A stretch of 64,000 bases of DNA from Pseudescherichia sp032055545 (lineage in GTDB: Bacteria > Pseudomonadota > Gammaproteobacteria > Enterobacterales > Enterobacteriaceae): assembly GCA_032055545.1 (NCBI GenBank), contig DAMBQR010000002.1, forward strand, positions 77,180 through 141,179, written 5' to 3'. Each line of letters opens with the position of its first letter. The stretch's first letter is position 1. This document shows positions 40,952 to 48,512 of the stretch, piece after piece. The notes beneath the pieces were generated by a model. The model did not search any database. It was not told where the DNA came from and saw only the letters and a list, made by a program, of their open reading frames with translations. Position numbers and translations under genes: made by a program.

Positions 40952-41101
40952 CGCCTGCGGCTGGGCGTGGGTTATCGCTGCAGTTTGCCTTTAGGCTCGA
41001 TAAAATAGCGTTGTAACCTTCGGCAAGTGATTGAAATAAAAGCGTCATATTACAGACTTATTCTAGGATAAATCTTACTTGCTGAGAAAACGCCAGTCAT
41101 T

Positions 41102-42310
41102 ATGGAAATACCTCTCTCCTCGCGCCAGTTAAACGCAGGCATGTTACGCATCGCGGTACCGCATGTGACTCCCGACTCCAACAATCAGCAGGTGATGGCC
41201 CTCTTTAGTGAGCATAAGACACTGATCGGCCTGCCGGTGCTGGAAAACAGTCGCCCGCTCGGCATGATTAACCGGCACATCTTTCTCTCCCAGATGAGTC
41301 GTCCCTTCTTTCACGAACTCTACGATCAAAAGAGCTGCATCGCCTTTATGGATAAGACGCCGCTGATCGTTGAGGCCAGCGCCGGGCTGGAGTACCTCGC
41401 CGAGCGGGTAATCGAAACCGGCGATAAGGCAGTGACCGAGGGCTTCATCCTCACCGATGAGGGTATGTACCTGGGAATTGGCCTCGGCATCGACCTGATC
41501 AAGACGGTCTCCGACCTACAGGCCAAACAGCACTTTCAGATCATGCAGAGCATTGAATATGCGCGGGTGATCCAGGAGTCGATGCTGAGCCGCTCGCGGC
41601 AAGGCATTGAGGAGAGCCTTCGAGACTGGTGCCTCTACTGGCAGCCACGAGACTGCGTGGGCGGCGACATCTACGCTTTTCAGCGCGACGAGAATGGCTG
41701 GCTGGCGGTGATTGCTGACTGCACCGGCCACGGCGTTCCCGGCGCGTTTATGACCTTTATCTTCGCCTCAGCGCTGGAGAAGGCGCTCTCCCAGGCTCCG
41801 GCGCATGAGCCGGATCGTCTGCTGGCGATCGTCAATCGCCACATTAAGCAGACCCTGAGCCAGCTCCACCCCAGTGCCGACCTCAACCAGTCTAATGATG
41901 GTTGCGATGCCATCGCCCTTTATGCAGACAACGCCAACGAGCAGCTGATCTGGGCTAACGCCCGGATGCACGCCTTTATGCTGGGCGCGGAGGATGACGA
42001 AGCAAGCATGCTGGAGTCCGACAGAAAAGGTCTCGGCTATACCGATACGCCCGCGGATCAGCAGTGGCGACGCTATCAGCGCCCGTTGCGCTCTGGCGAC
42101 CAGGTGATGATCGTTACCGACGGCGTGACGGATCAGATTGGCGGCGAGCGCGGCATTATGTTTGGTAAAAAACGGATCCAGTCCCTGTTATTACAGAACC
42201 GAACCCTGCCGATGAATGCCCTCTCTGGTGCACTGCTGGAGGGGCTTCACGCCTGGCAAGGTAAGGAAGCGTCGCGTGATGACATGACGTGGTTTGGTTT
42301 TCGCTGGTGA
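41102..42310 (+). CDS. siaA: SiaA-type PP2C serine/threonine phosphatase with CBS-like sensor
   Basis: The 402-residue protein has an N-terminal domain (about residues 15-145) that looks like a CBS pair (IGLPVLENSRPLGMIN; EGFILTDEGMYLGIG). A SpoIIE/PP2C phosphatase domain follows (about 190-402) with metal-binding motifs GGDIYAF, DCTGHGVPGAF and DGVTDQIGG. In Pseudomonas, SiaA removes phosphate from SiaC and so permits c-di-GMP synthesis. That SiaA is membrane-bound with a HAMP domain; this one has no membrane helix and must sense something inside the cell. It is first of four overlapping genes. Confidence 0.87.
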   Translation: MEIPLSSRQLNAGMLRIAVPHVTPDSNNQQVMALFSEHKTLIGLPVLENSRPLGMINRHIFLSQMSRPFFHELYDQKSCIAFMDKTPLIVEASAGLEYLAERVIETGDKAVTEGFILTDEGMYLGIGLGIDLIKTVSDLQAKQHFQIMQSIEYARVIQESMLSRSRQGIEESLRDWCLYWQPRDCVGGDIYAFQRDENGWLAVIADCTGHGVPGAFMTFIFASALEKALSQAPAHEPDRLLAIVNRHIKQTLSQLHPSADLNQSNDGCDAIALYADNANEQLIWANARMHAFMLGAEDDEASMLESDRKGLGYTDTPADQQWRRYQRPLRSGDQVMIVTDGVTDQIGGERGIMFGKKRIQSLLLQNRTLPMNALSGALLEGLHAWQGKEASRDDMTWFGFRW

Positions 42311-42318
42311 AAAACAAT

Positions 42319-42900
42319 ATGAAATTAAGTGACCTGCAGGTCAAAGAGGCGGTACTGCTGCCGCTAATTACGCTACAGAGGCAGAGCGCGGTCGAGCTGT
42401 TCTATACCGGTTATTTTTCGCAGCAGCATATCGTCGCGATGGGTGACGTGGTGCGGGCATGGCTCGATAAGCATGAATCTTCGCTGCCGCTGCGCCGTCG
42501 GCTCTTCTCTGTTTTTATTGAGATGGGCCAGAACATTGTCCGCTACTCCAGCGACGAGCGCTACATTGGCACGGACAACGAGGAGCTGCGCTTCGGCTCA
42601 CTCTGTCTGCATACCGATCATGCTAACTACTATCTTGAGACCGCTAACCTGGTGGGCTGTGAAGCCTCCTCTTTATTGCGGAACAACCTCGACGTGCTGC
42701 GCACCATGACCCAGGACGAAATCAAGCAGGCGTGGAAACAGAATTTACGCAGTGAAGCACCCGCGACCAGTAAAGGGGCCAATATCGGGCTGTTGACCAT
42801 GGCGCGAGATACCAGCGAACCGCTGGAGTACCGCATTCATCCTCTTGCGGCCAGCTCGCTGTCCGCATTCCACCTTAAGGCCACCTTTTGCCATGACTGA
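42319..42900 (+). CDS. siaB: SiaB-type protein kinase
   Basis: The 193-residue protein matches the SiaB family (DUF6272), which resembles a GHKL anti-sigma kinase fold: FSVFIEMGQNIVRYS carries the N-box-like Glu/Asn, and KGANIGLLTMAR a late glycine motif. SiaB phosphorylates a Thr of SiaC and opposes SiaA. I use ATG 42319, with GGTG upstream; a GTG at 42307 would overlap the siaA stop by 4 bp and is also plausible. Its end overlaps siaC by 8 bp. Confidence 0.82.
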   Translation: MKLSDLQVKEAVLLPLITLQRQSAVELFYTGYFSQQHIVAMGDVVRAWLDKHESSLPLRRRLFSVFIEMGQNIVRYSSDERYIGTDNEELRFGSLCLHTDHANYYLETANLVGCEASSLLRNNLDVLRTMTQDEIKQAWKQNLRSEAPATSKGANIGLLTMARDTSEPLEYRIHPLAASSLSAFHLKATFCHD

Positions 42901-43309
42901 TATCACACTGCCTGGCGCCATTGTGCTCGCAGCAACCTCTGCCACACCGGAAGTGAACTTTGACTTTGCAGCGCATCATCTGGTGCTAAAAGGTGAGGCC
43001 TACCCGGAGAACGCCGCCGCATTCTTCCGCCCGTTGCTGCAGGCTACTGAGAGCTGGCTGCAGGAGACGCCTGCGGGTTCAGCCCCGCTGCAGCTGCACG
43101 TCGCGCTGAGCTACTTCAACAGCTCCAGCACCAAGCTGCTGTTTGAATTTTTTGAATCCCTGAACGGTTTTGCAAAAGGGGGGAAAGCCTGCGAGCTGCA
43201 CTGGTACTACGATGCAGATGACGATATTTCAGAAGAGTTTGGTCAGGAGGTTAGCCTTGATTTCCCGGCCCTTGCCGTCTTTTTAACCGCGGATCTTAAC
43301 GCATGCTAG
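42893..43309 (+). CDS. siaC: SiaC-type phospho-partner protein (DUF1987)
   Basis: The 138-residue protein fits the DUF1987 family: YFNSSSTKLLFEFFESL (about residues 84-100) contains the Ser/Thr cluster that includes the phosphorylated Thr in SiaC, and HWYYDADDDISEEFGQ is also conserved. Unphosphorylated SiaC binds and activates the diguanylate cyclase SiaD. ATG 42893 is chosen because it begins at the siaB stop with 8-bp overlap; an open frame further upstream has no homology. It overlaps siaD by 7 bp. Confidence 0.85.
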   Translation: MTDITLPGAIVLAATSATPEVNFDFAAHHLVLKGEAYPENAAAFFRPLLQATESWLQETPAGSAPLQLHVALSYFNSSSTKLLFEFFESLNGFAKGGKACELHWYYDADDDISEEFGQEVSLDFPALAVFLTADLNAC

Positions 43310-44082
43310 ATATTAACGAGCTATTTCAGGAGGAGTACGCCGTCCTGGAAGACGCCCGGGTAGCCGCCGCCGATGCGCAGCTCCCTGCCGAAGAGTGCCG
43401 GGAAAAGCTATGGACGGTGGCGAAACATTACCAGCGGCTCATCCGCCAGTCTTACCGCCTGATCTCGCGCAGCGATCGCGCCGAGCGCGAATTAACGCGC
43501 ATGAACGACGAGCTACAGAAGCTGGCAGCCCGCCTTGAGTATGAGGCAACCCACGATCCGCTCACTGCCGTCTACAACCGTAGCGCAATCATCAACCATA
43601 TCAACCGTTCTCTGACCCAGGGCAACGTGGCGCTGATCCTGCTGGATATCGATCATTTCAAGCGCATCAACGATGAGTATGGTCACCCGATGGGCGATAA
43701 AGTCATCTGCTCTCTGGTCACCCGCATACGTCATGCGCTACCTTCGCAGGCATCGATTGGCCGCGTAGGCGGCGAAGAGTTCACTATTCTGTTGCCTGAT
43801 GCCCGGCTGGAAGAGGTAATAATTATTGCCCGCTATATTCACGCGTCGCTTAATGCCTCGCCGCTGGATTGTCTTCCTCAGCAATATGTCACGGCCAGCT
43901 TCGGCATTAGTCTTGGCGTACGCCATAGCGATTTTGAGGCCCTCTATGGCGCAGCGGACGTCGCGCTTTATTCGGCGAAAAAACGCGGACGTAACCAGGT
44001 TGCTTTACATGATTCACTATTTCGTCAGGTAAGTAAATCGACCACCGCTTTACCATTAATTGAAAGCCTGCGCGCGGTATAG
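43303..44082 (+). CDS. siaD: SiaD-type diguanylate cyclase (GGDEF)
   Basis: The 259-residue protein has an N-terminal coiled coil (about residues 1-80, containing the SiaC-binding stalk in Pseudomonas) and a GGDEF domain with the active GGEEF sequence (RVGGEEFTILLP), plus DIDHFKRINDEYGH. It makes c-di-GMP from two GTP. No RxxD inhibitory site is present five residues before GGEEF, so product inhibition may be absent. There is no membrane helix. It is the output of the siaABCD switch and would favour sessile growth. Confidence 0.9.
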   Translation: MLDINELFQEEYAVLEDARVAAADAQLPAEECREKLWTVAKHYQRLIRQSYRLISRSDRAERELTRMNDELQKLAARLEYEATHDPLTAVYNRSAIINHINRSLTQGNVALILLDIDHFKRINDEYGHPMGDKVICSLVTRIRHALPSQASIGRVGGEEFTILLPDARLEEVIIIARYIHASLNASPLDCLPQQYVTASFGISLGVRHSDFEALYGAADVALYSAKKRGRNQVALHDSLFRQVSKSTTALPLIESLRAV

Positions 44083-44127
44083 CCCGCAGGCAAGATATAT
44101 TATATTTTAACCAACGGTTAATTTTGC

Positions 44128-44565
44128 TTAGCAAATAATGTCCCGGCGGTTGCGGTAAACTAATTTTATTGGGCGAATAATCGTAAAATCACGCGAAATA
44201 AACTCATTGGTGGTGAGGTAGCGCTCCTCATCATTCTCTTCAACCAGCCGCCAGAGCGCAGTAAGCGCATCATAGCCAAGGTTTTTCTCGCCTGCAGGCG
44301 TATCAACCCGGTATTCACCGGAGGGTAAATAGCCTGAAGAGAACTGCAAATGCTTACCCGTCTCGCCTTTAATATGATGTTCAATTTTTCTGAACCCAAC
44401 AGGCACTAAATGGAAGCTGTAAAAGGGTAAGGCATTAATTTTTAAGTTAGAAAAAGTTGATATAACTTCACTCTCTCTGGTTAAAACCACCTCTTTAAGA
44501 GTCACTTTCGACGAAGTTAAAAGTTCCGGGAACAGGCATTCCACTTTGAAATAAATTATCTGCAT
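44128..44565 (-). CDS. Hypothetical protein
   Basis: I do not recognise this 145-residue soluble protein. It is mixed beta/alpha, with no signal peptide, membrane helix or obvious catalytic motif. It converges on siaD, 45 bp away. An AT-rich 261-bp region lies upstream, without an evident promoter of known type. Composition is more AT-rich than the sia genes, which may point to a separate origin. Confidence 0.6.
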   Translation of the reverse strand: MQIIYFKVECLFPELLTSSKVTLKEVVLTRESEVISTFSNLKINALPFYSFHLVPVGFRKIEHHIKGETGKHLQFSSGYLPSGEYRVDTPAGEKNLGYDALTALWRLVEENDEERYLTTNEFISRDFTIIRPIKLVYRNRRDIIC

Positions 44566-44826
44566 ACATGCCTCTGGCTATCATACTTTGTTATAAAAAT
44601 TATATATCATTTATCTCTTATAGCGTATCAAGCAGAAAACGGCGTTATTTTCAGATTATATCGACTTTAACCGGTCAATAATTACACGGATTTACACTTG
44701 TACAGTGCTGAACATTAATTATGACGATAATTTTTGTGATTTTATTAGCAAAAACAACACAAAGAAATTAAGAACATTTTTTAGACATTAAATTATGTCT
44801 TAAGCTTACCGTAGCGCTGCTTAATT

Positions 44827-45336
44827 TTATATCCAGCAATCAATCAGCGGCCCGCTCTCTCCATAAACCGGATCGCTGTGTGGGAACGGCGCTTTAATAA
44901 TAGCGTCTAACATCTGGGACGTGGGCGCACCGCGACAGAGATCAAACGCCTGGTCAGGCGGGTATGCTCCTACAACGGTAAAATCATCGCTGCTGCGAAT
45001 ATTGCAGTGTCCTGTCCCTGCAGGTAACAGCACGATATCTCCGCCGCGTACCACTACCTGGTGTCCCTCCGGACCACCCAGCATAATCAACGCTTCACCA
45101 CGAGCCACAGCAAGCACCTCATGAGCATTGCTATGGTAATGGTGATAAGGGTAGATGCCGTCAACCCACTGTGCAGGCCAGCCGTTGTGTCCAAATAGCC
45201 GCTGCGCTGTGGCGACCGCCTTCTCATCAGGGCTAAAAACCCGCCGGTAGAGGATAACGGGCAGATGCGGATTATTCGGCACCCAGCCATTAGCGGCCAA
45301 CAGCAGAACAGAGGTGGAGTCGAGGGCGTCCGCCAT
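44827..45336 (-). CDS. Cupin-domain protein
   Basis: The 169-residue protein is a single-domain cupin. YHYHSNAHEVLAVARGEALIMLGG supplies the metal-binding His/His/Glu of motif 1 (about residues 64-87), and LLPAGTGHCNI the His of motif 2 (about 102-112). It resembles YjlB-like cupins of unknown role. A divalent metal site is likely; the reaction is not known. It is divergent from the AI-2E family gene, 180 bp away. Confidence 0.82.
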   Translation of the reverse strand: MADALDSTSVLLLAANGWVPNNPHLPVILYRRVFSPDEKAVATAQRLFGHNGWPAQWVDGIYPYHHYHSNAHEVLAVARGEALIMLGGPEGHQVVVRGGDIVLLPAGTGHCNIRSSDDFTVVGAYPPDQAFDLCRGAPTSQMLDAIIKAPFPHSDPVYGESGPLIDCWI

Positions 45337-45516
45337 AATCTCTCTCTTCCAGAAAAGAAGTGGTTATTTTAGCGTAGACATTTCTGTTATCCGCTGCCAG
45401 AAACGCATCCAGCCTGTCTGCTCCCGGCGTAACGTCCTCTTTCCAGCGATGAAAATGGTAATCTGGTGAGTACCTTCTATATTTCGAGAAGTGCATCACA
45501 TACCGGAGAGGTAAAT

Positions 45517-46626
45517 ATGAGATTTAAGGGATTAACGAAAGGCTTTTTCATCCTGATATTGCTGGTTGTCACGCTGGCATTTTTTGACATTATGGCGCCC
45601 TACTACTCGGCTATTTTATGGGCAGCCATCCTGGCGGTGATATTCCACCCGCTCAAAAACCGACTGCGGGACAGGATCGCCGGGCGCAACGGTATTGCCT
45701 CGCTACTGACGGTGTTGATTATCTGTCTTATTGTCTTCACACCGCTGGCGATCATTCTCTCGTCCCTGGCCTTTGAGGCGAACACGGTTTACAGCAAGCT
45801 TCAGGACAATAATACCCAGTTCCCGGCGGTGGTTGCCGATCTGGTAGCACACCTGCCGAGCTGGGCGCAGCAGTTCCTGGCCGAACATGACCTGAATAAC
45901 GCTACCCAGATCCAACAGCAGCTGTCGCAGGTCGCCTTAAAGAGCGGACAGTATCTGGCCGGTAGCGCGTTTTTGATCAGTAAGAGCACCTTCAGCTTTA
46001 CCATTAGCTTTGGCGTCATGCTCTACCTGCTCTTTTTCCTGCTGAAGGATGGACCCTACATCGTTAATCAGGCGCTGGAGTCGCTGCCTCTGTCGCGCTA
46101 TGTAAAGCATCACCTGTTTGCTAAGTTTGCCGGAGTTTCCCGCGCGACCGTAAAGGGCACGGTGGTGATCGGCGCACTGCAGGGGTTGCTGGGCGGGATC
46201 GGCTTCTGGATTGTCGGCATTGATGGCAGCGTGCTGTGGGGCGCACTGATGGCCTTCCTGTCGCTGATCCCGGCGGTAGGCTCAGCCATCATCTGGGTGC
46301 CAGCGGCCATCTTCCTTTTTGCTACCAGCCAGATGTGGCAAGGCTTTTTCATTGTCGGCTTCTTTGTGATTGTCGTGGGACTGGTGGATAACCTGCTGCG
46401 CCCGGTGCTGGTGGGTAAAGACACTAAAATGCCCGACTACCTGGTGCTCATCTCGACCCTCGGCGGTCTGGAAATTTACGGCATTAACGGTTTTGTGATC
46501 GGGCCGCTGATTGCCGCCCTGTTCCTGGCCTGCTGGAACCTGCTCTCGGGGAAAGATCACCAGGGCAACGCCGACGAGCTTGATGATGAGTTTATTGAAG
46601 AGGGGCGACTGCCGCCCGAATCTTAA
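45517..46626 (+). CDS. AI-2E family (YdiK/PerM-like) membrane protein
   Basis: The 369-residue inner-membrane protein has about eight helices and the family pattern: a hydrophobic start (residues 8-45), a periplasmic helical middle (about 95-150), and the C-terminal LVDNLLRPVLVG and GINGFVIGPLIAALFLACW segments. Members include TqsA, YdiK and sodium/proton antiporters, so the transported species cannot be fixed. ATG 45517 has GGAGAGG five bases upstream; the frame opens at 45466. It resembles YdiK most. Confidence 0.85.
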   Translation: MRFKGLTKGFFILILLVVTLAFFDIMAPYYSAILWAAILAVIFHPLKNRLRDRIAGRNGIASLLTVLIICLIVFTPLAIILSSLAFEANTVYSKLQDNNTQFPAVVADLVAHLPSWAQQFLAEHDLNNATQIQQQLSQVALKSGQYLAGSAFLISKSTFSFTISFGVMLYLLFFLLKDGPYIVNQALESLPLSRYVKHHLFAKFAGVSRATVKGTVVIGALQGLLGGIGFWIVGIDGSVLWGALMAFLSLIPAVGSAIIWVPAAIFLFATSQMWQGFFIVGFFVIVVGLVDNLLRPVLVGKDTKMPDYLVLISTLGGLEIYGINGFVIGPLIAALFLACWNLLSGKDHQGNADELDDEFIEEGRLPPES

Positions 46627-46738
46627 TATCCACTACGGCCAGGTAATGCCTGGCCGCATTACTCTGCCGTCGTTTATTGACGGTACGGTTCAATCGCCCT
46701 ATCTTTATATTTCCTGCCTTCGATCGAGTCCTGCACTG

Positions 46739-46960
46739 ATGAAAATTACTCTTCCACTGGTTGCAGCCGCATGCGTGGCCTGCGCGCTTAACGCTTCTGC
46801 CTCAGAAACCGGTACGCTCTCTATCTCTGGTCTGGTAGTCAATTCAGAGGTTGCAGTTCAGCCTGACGGTGAGCGCACTATCCAACGTGGCGTCTCTACC
46901 CGGACTGTCGCCTTACCCAGCGATGAAAATCGCAGGATCATCATAACGGCCTGGGACTAA
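46739..46960 (+). CDS. Small exported pilin-like protein
   Basis: This 73-residue protein has a signal peptide (MKITLPLVAAACVACALNASA) followed by SETGTLSISGLVV. The mature start copies the DTGTLTINGLI start of the main pilin encoded next, but the protein stops after about 52 mature residues and lacks the disulfide cysteines. It could be a truncated pilin copy, a short minor component or a regulator of assembly. Spacing to the pilin gene (260 bp, AT-rich) suggests a separate transcript. Confidence 0.6.
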   Translation: MKITLPLVAAACVACALNASASETGTLSISGLVVNSEVAVQPDGERTIQRGVSTRTVALPSDENRRIIITAWD

Positions 46961-47220
46961 CCGCGTCCTGGCACAATGCCCTCTTCTGCCGGGCTGGATC
47001 CAGCCAGCCTGCTTAATATATTTACCAATTAATTACTGTTATTTATTAAATGAATGAATGAATTATTAATAACATAATCACGCCAAATATAATAAGCACC
47101 ATAAATTGTTTTACATCAATAAAATTATCTATTTTTATTGCTGCGCTCTATTTCATGTGCAATTGTAACATCAACGGAGAAGCTTACTCTTATTCTGCAC
47201 ACTATTGCCAAGGAAAAAAA
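46961..47220. other. AT-rich control region of fimbrial operon
   Basis: This 260-bp region, far richer in A+T than its flanks, holds a perfect 14-bp palindrome (GGCTGGATCCAGCC, 46992-47005), tandem TGAA repeats near 47051, and a TGTTATT/AATAACA inverted repeat flanking them. H-NS silencing is plausible. No invertible fim-switch repeats were found. Confidence 0.5.
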
Positions 47221-47769
47221 ATGAAAAAGCCAATTATTGCCGCGACCGCTTTAGTCGTATCTTTTGCTGCACCTTCTGTTTTTGCTGCTGACACTGACAC
47301 CGGAACATTAACCATTAATGGATTAATAAAGGGGACAACCTGCCACTTTGAATCCGGCTCACAAACGGCGCATATTGATATGCATCAGATTGGCACCAGC
47401 TCACTCAAAGATTTTATCCCTGGACAGGCTTATCAAGGCTACAGCAATAAAACCAGCACGCCTTTTAAGGTCATTTGCGATAGCAACGCCGGCATCCCCA
47501 GAATTAACTTCCTTGCTGACCAGTTTGATGTTACCGGCGATAAGAGCGTAACGAAAAATAACGGTGGCGATGCCAAAGGCGTTGGCTATGCGCTCTTAAT
47601 TAATGGCGAGCGGGTTAATACTAATGGTGCTACCCCCATTGCCGCCAGCCAGAATGCTGAAGGTAAATACACGTTTGACATCTCCGCCCTGTATGCGCGG
47701 GCAAATGATGCCGCGGTCACTGCAGGTACTGTAAATTCTACCATTACTCTTACCGTAATAGCGGACTAA
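47221..47769 (+). CDS. Major fimbrial subunit (chaperone-usher pilin)
   Basis: The 182-residue pilin has a signal peptide ending SVFAAD. A donor-strand segment (GTLTINGLIKGTTC) follows, with two cysteines 40-50 residues apart (C43 and the C of KVICDSN), and the C-terminal beta strand NSTITLTVIAD that the chaperone completes. It would form the rod of the pilus. ATG 47221 follows AAGGAAAAAAA and begins the signal peptide; the open frame extends to 47155. An intrinsic terminator follows directly, so pilin mRNA can exceed that of chaperone and usher. Confidence 0.9.
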   Translation: MKKPIIAATALVVSFAAPSVFAADTDTGTLTINGLIKGTTCHFESGSQTAHIDMHQIGTSSLKDFIPGQAYQGYSNKTSTPFKVICDSNAGIPRINFLADQFDVTGDKSVTKNNGGDAKGVGYALLINGERVNTNGATPIAASQNAEGKYTFDISALYARANDAAVTAGTVNSTITLTVIAD

Positions 47770-47776
47770 GGTAGCT

Positions 47777-47803
47777 TCCCGGCAGCATCTGCCGGGATTT
47801 TTT
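47777..47803 (+). terminator. Attenuating terminator between pilin and chaperone genes
   Basis: TCCCGGCAG-CAT-CTGCCGGGA with TTTTTT follows eight bases after the pilin stop and lies 12 bp before the chaperone start. Partial termination here is the usual way to make pilin in excess. Confidence 0.85.
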
Positions 47804-47814
47804 GCGGAGACAGA

Positions 47815-48495
47815 ATGATGAAAAGGATTTTTGCCGCCCTGCTGGCCGTCGCTGCACTGCCTGCCTGGGGCGGGGTCTATATTTATGGCACGCGTGTTAT
47901 CTACCCAGCCGCGCAGAAAGAGGTCACCGTTCAGCTGATGAACCAGGGCGATCGCAGCGCGCTGGTGCAGGCATGGATTGACGATGGCAATACGCAGACA
48001 CCCCCGGAGAAGCTCCAGGTTCCCTTCCTTTTGACGCCTCCGGTTGTCAAAGTAAAAGCCAATACCGGCCAGCAGCTAAAAATCAAATTTACAAAGGCCA
48101 ATTTACCGCAGGATCGGGAGTCGCTCTATTATCTTAATGTCCTTGATATTCCGCCTAATGACGCCAGCGGCAACGATACCAACACGCTAAAATTTGCTCT
48201 GCAGAACCGCATTAAGCTTATCTACCGCCCGAGTGGCCTGCGCGGTGTCAATAAAGAGACGTTTACTCAACTGCACATAATACGCACCGGCAATAGCGTG
48301 AATATCGAAAACAGCTCAGCCAACTGGCTGACCATTCCAGAGATCAACAGTGTAAAAAAAATCAATAAAGAGACGTTGATGCTGGCACCTCACTCCTCGC
48401 AAAAGCTAGCCGACTCGCCGGCGTCTGGAAAATATAGCATTACGCTAATTGATGATTACGGAAATTATTTACGCGAAAACATTAAAAGCAATTAA
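47815..48495 (+). CDS. Periplasmic pilus chaperone (FimC/PapD family)
   Basis: The 226-residue protein has a signal peptide (to AWGG, about residue 20) and two Ig-like domains. The family signature DRESLYYLNVLDIPP lies near residues 102-116, and conserved Arg/Lys residues near the N terminus hold the pilin C-terminal strand. It keeps pilins folded in the periplasm and hands them to the usher. GGAG precedes the start, where ATG-ATG gives two choices. The usher gene follows after 17 bp. Confidence 0.92.
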   Translation: MMKRIFAALLAVAALPAWGGVYIYGTRVIYPAAQKEVTVQLMNQGDRSALVQAWIDDGNTQTPPEKLQVPFLLTPPVVKVKANTGQQLKIKFTKANLPQDRESLYYLNVLDIPPNDASGNDTNTLKFALQNRIKLIYRPSGLRGVNKETFTQLHIIRTGNSVNIENSSANWLTIPEINSVKKINKETLMLAPHSSQKLADSPASGKYSITLIDDYGNYLRENIKSN

Positions 48496-48512
48496 TCGTC
48501 AGGGAAGCCACT

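Larger units (their letters stand above)
40793..41101. other. Intergenic region, choW to siaA
   Basis: This 309-bp gap holds a possible promoter (TTGCAA at 40823, TATCTT at 40846, 17-bp spacer), a stem-loop, and a strong intrinsic terminator ending at 40951. The remaining 150 bp before siaA carry no clear motif and only a poor ribosome site for siaA. Confidence 0.6.

Noticed and set aside
46961..47220. An invertible fim-type promoter switch
   Set aside because: No pair of inverted repeats of suitable length and spacing and no recombinase gene were found nearby.
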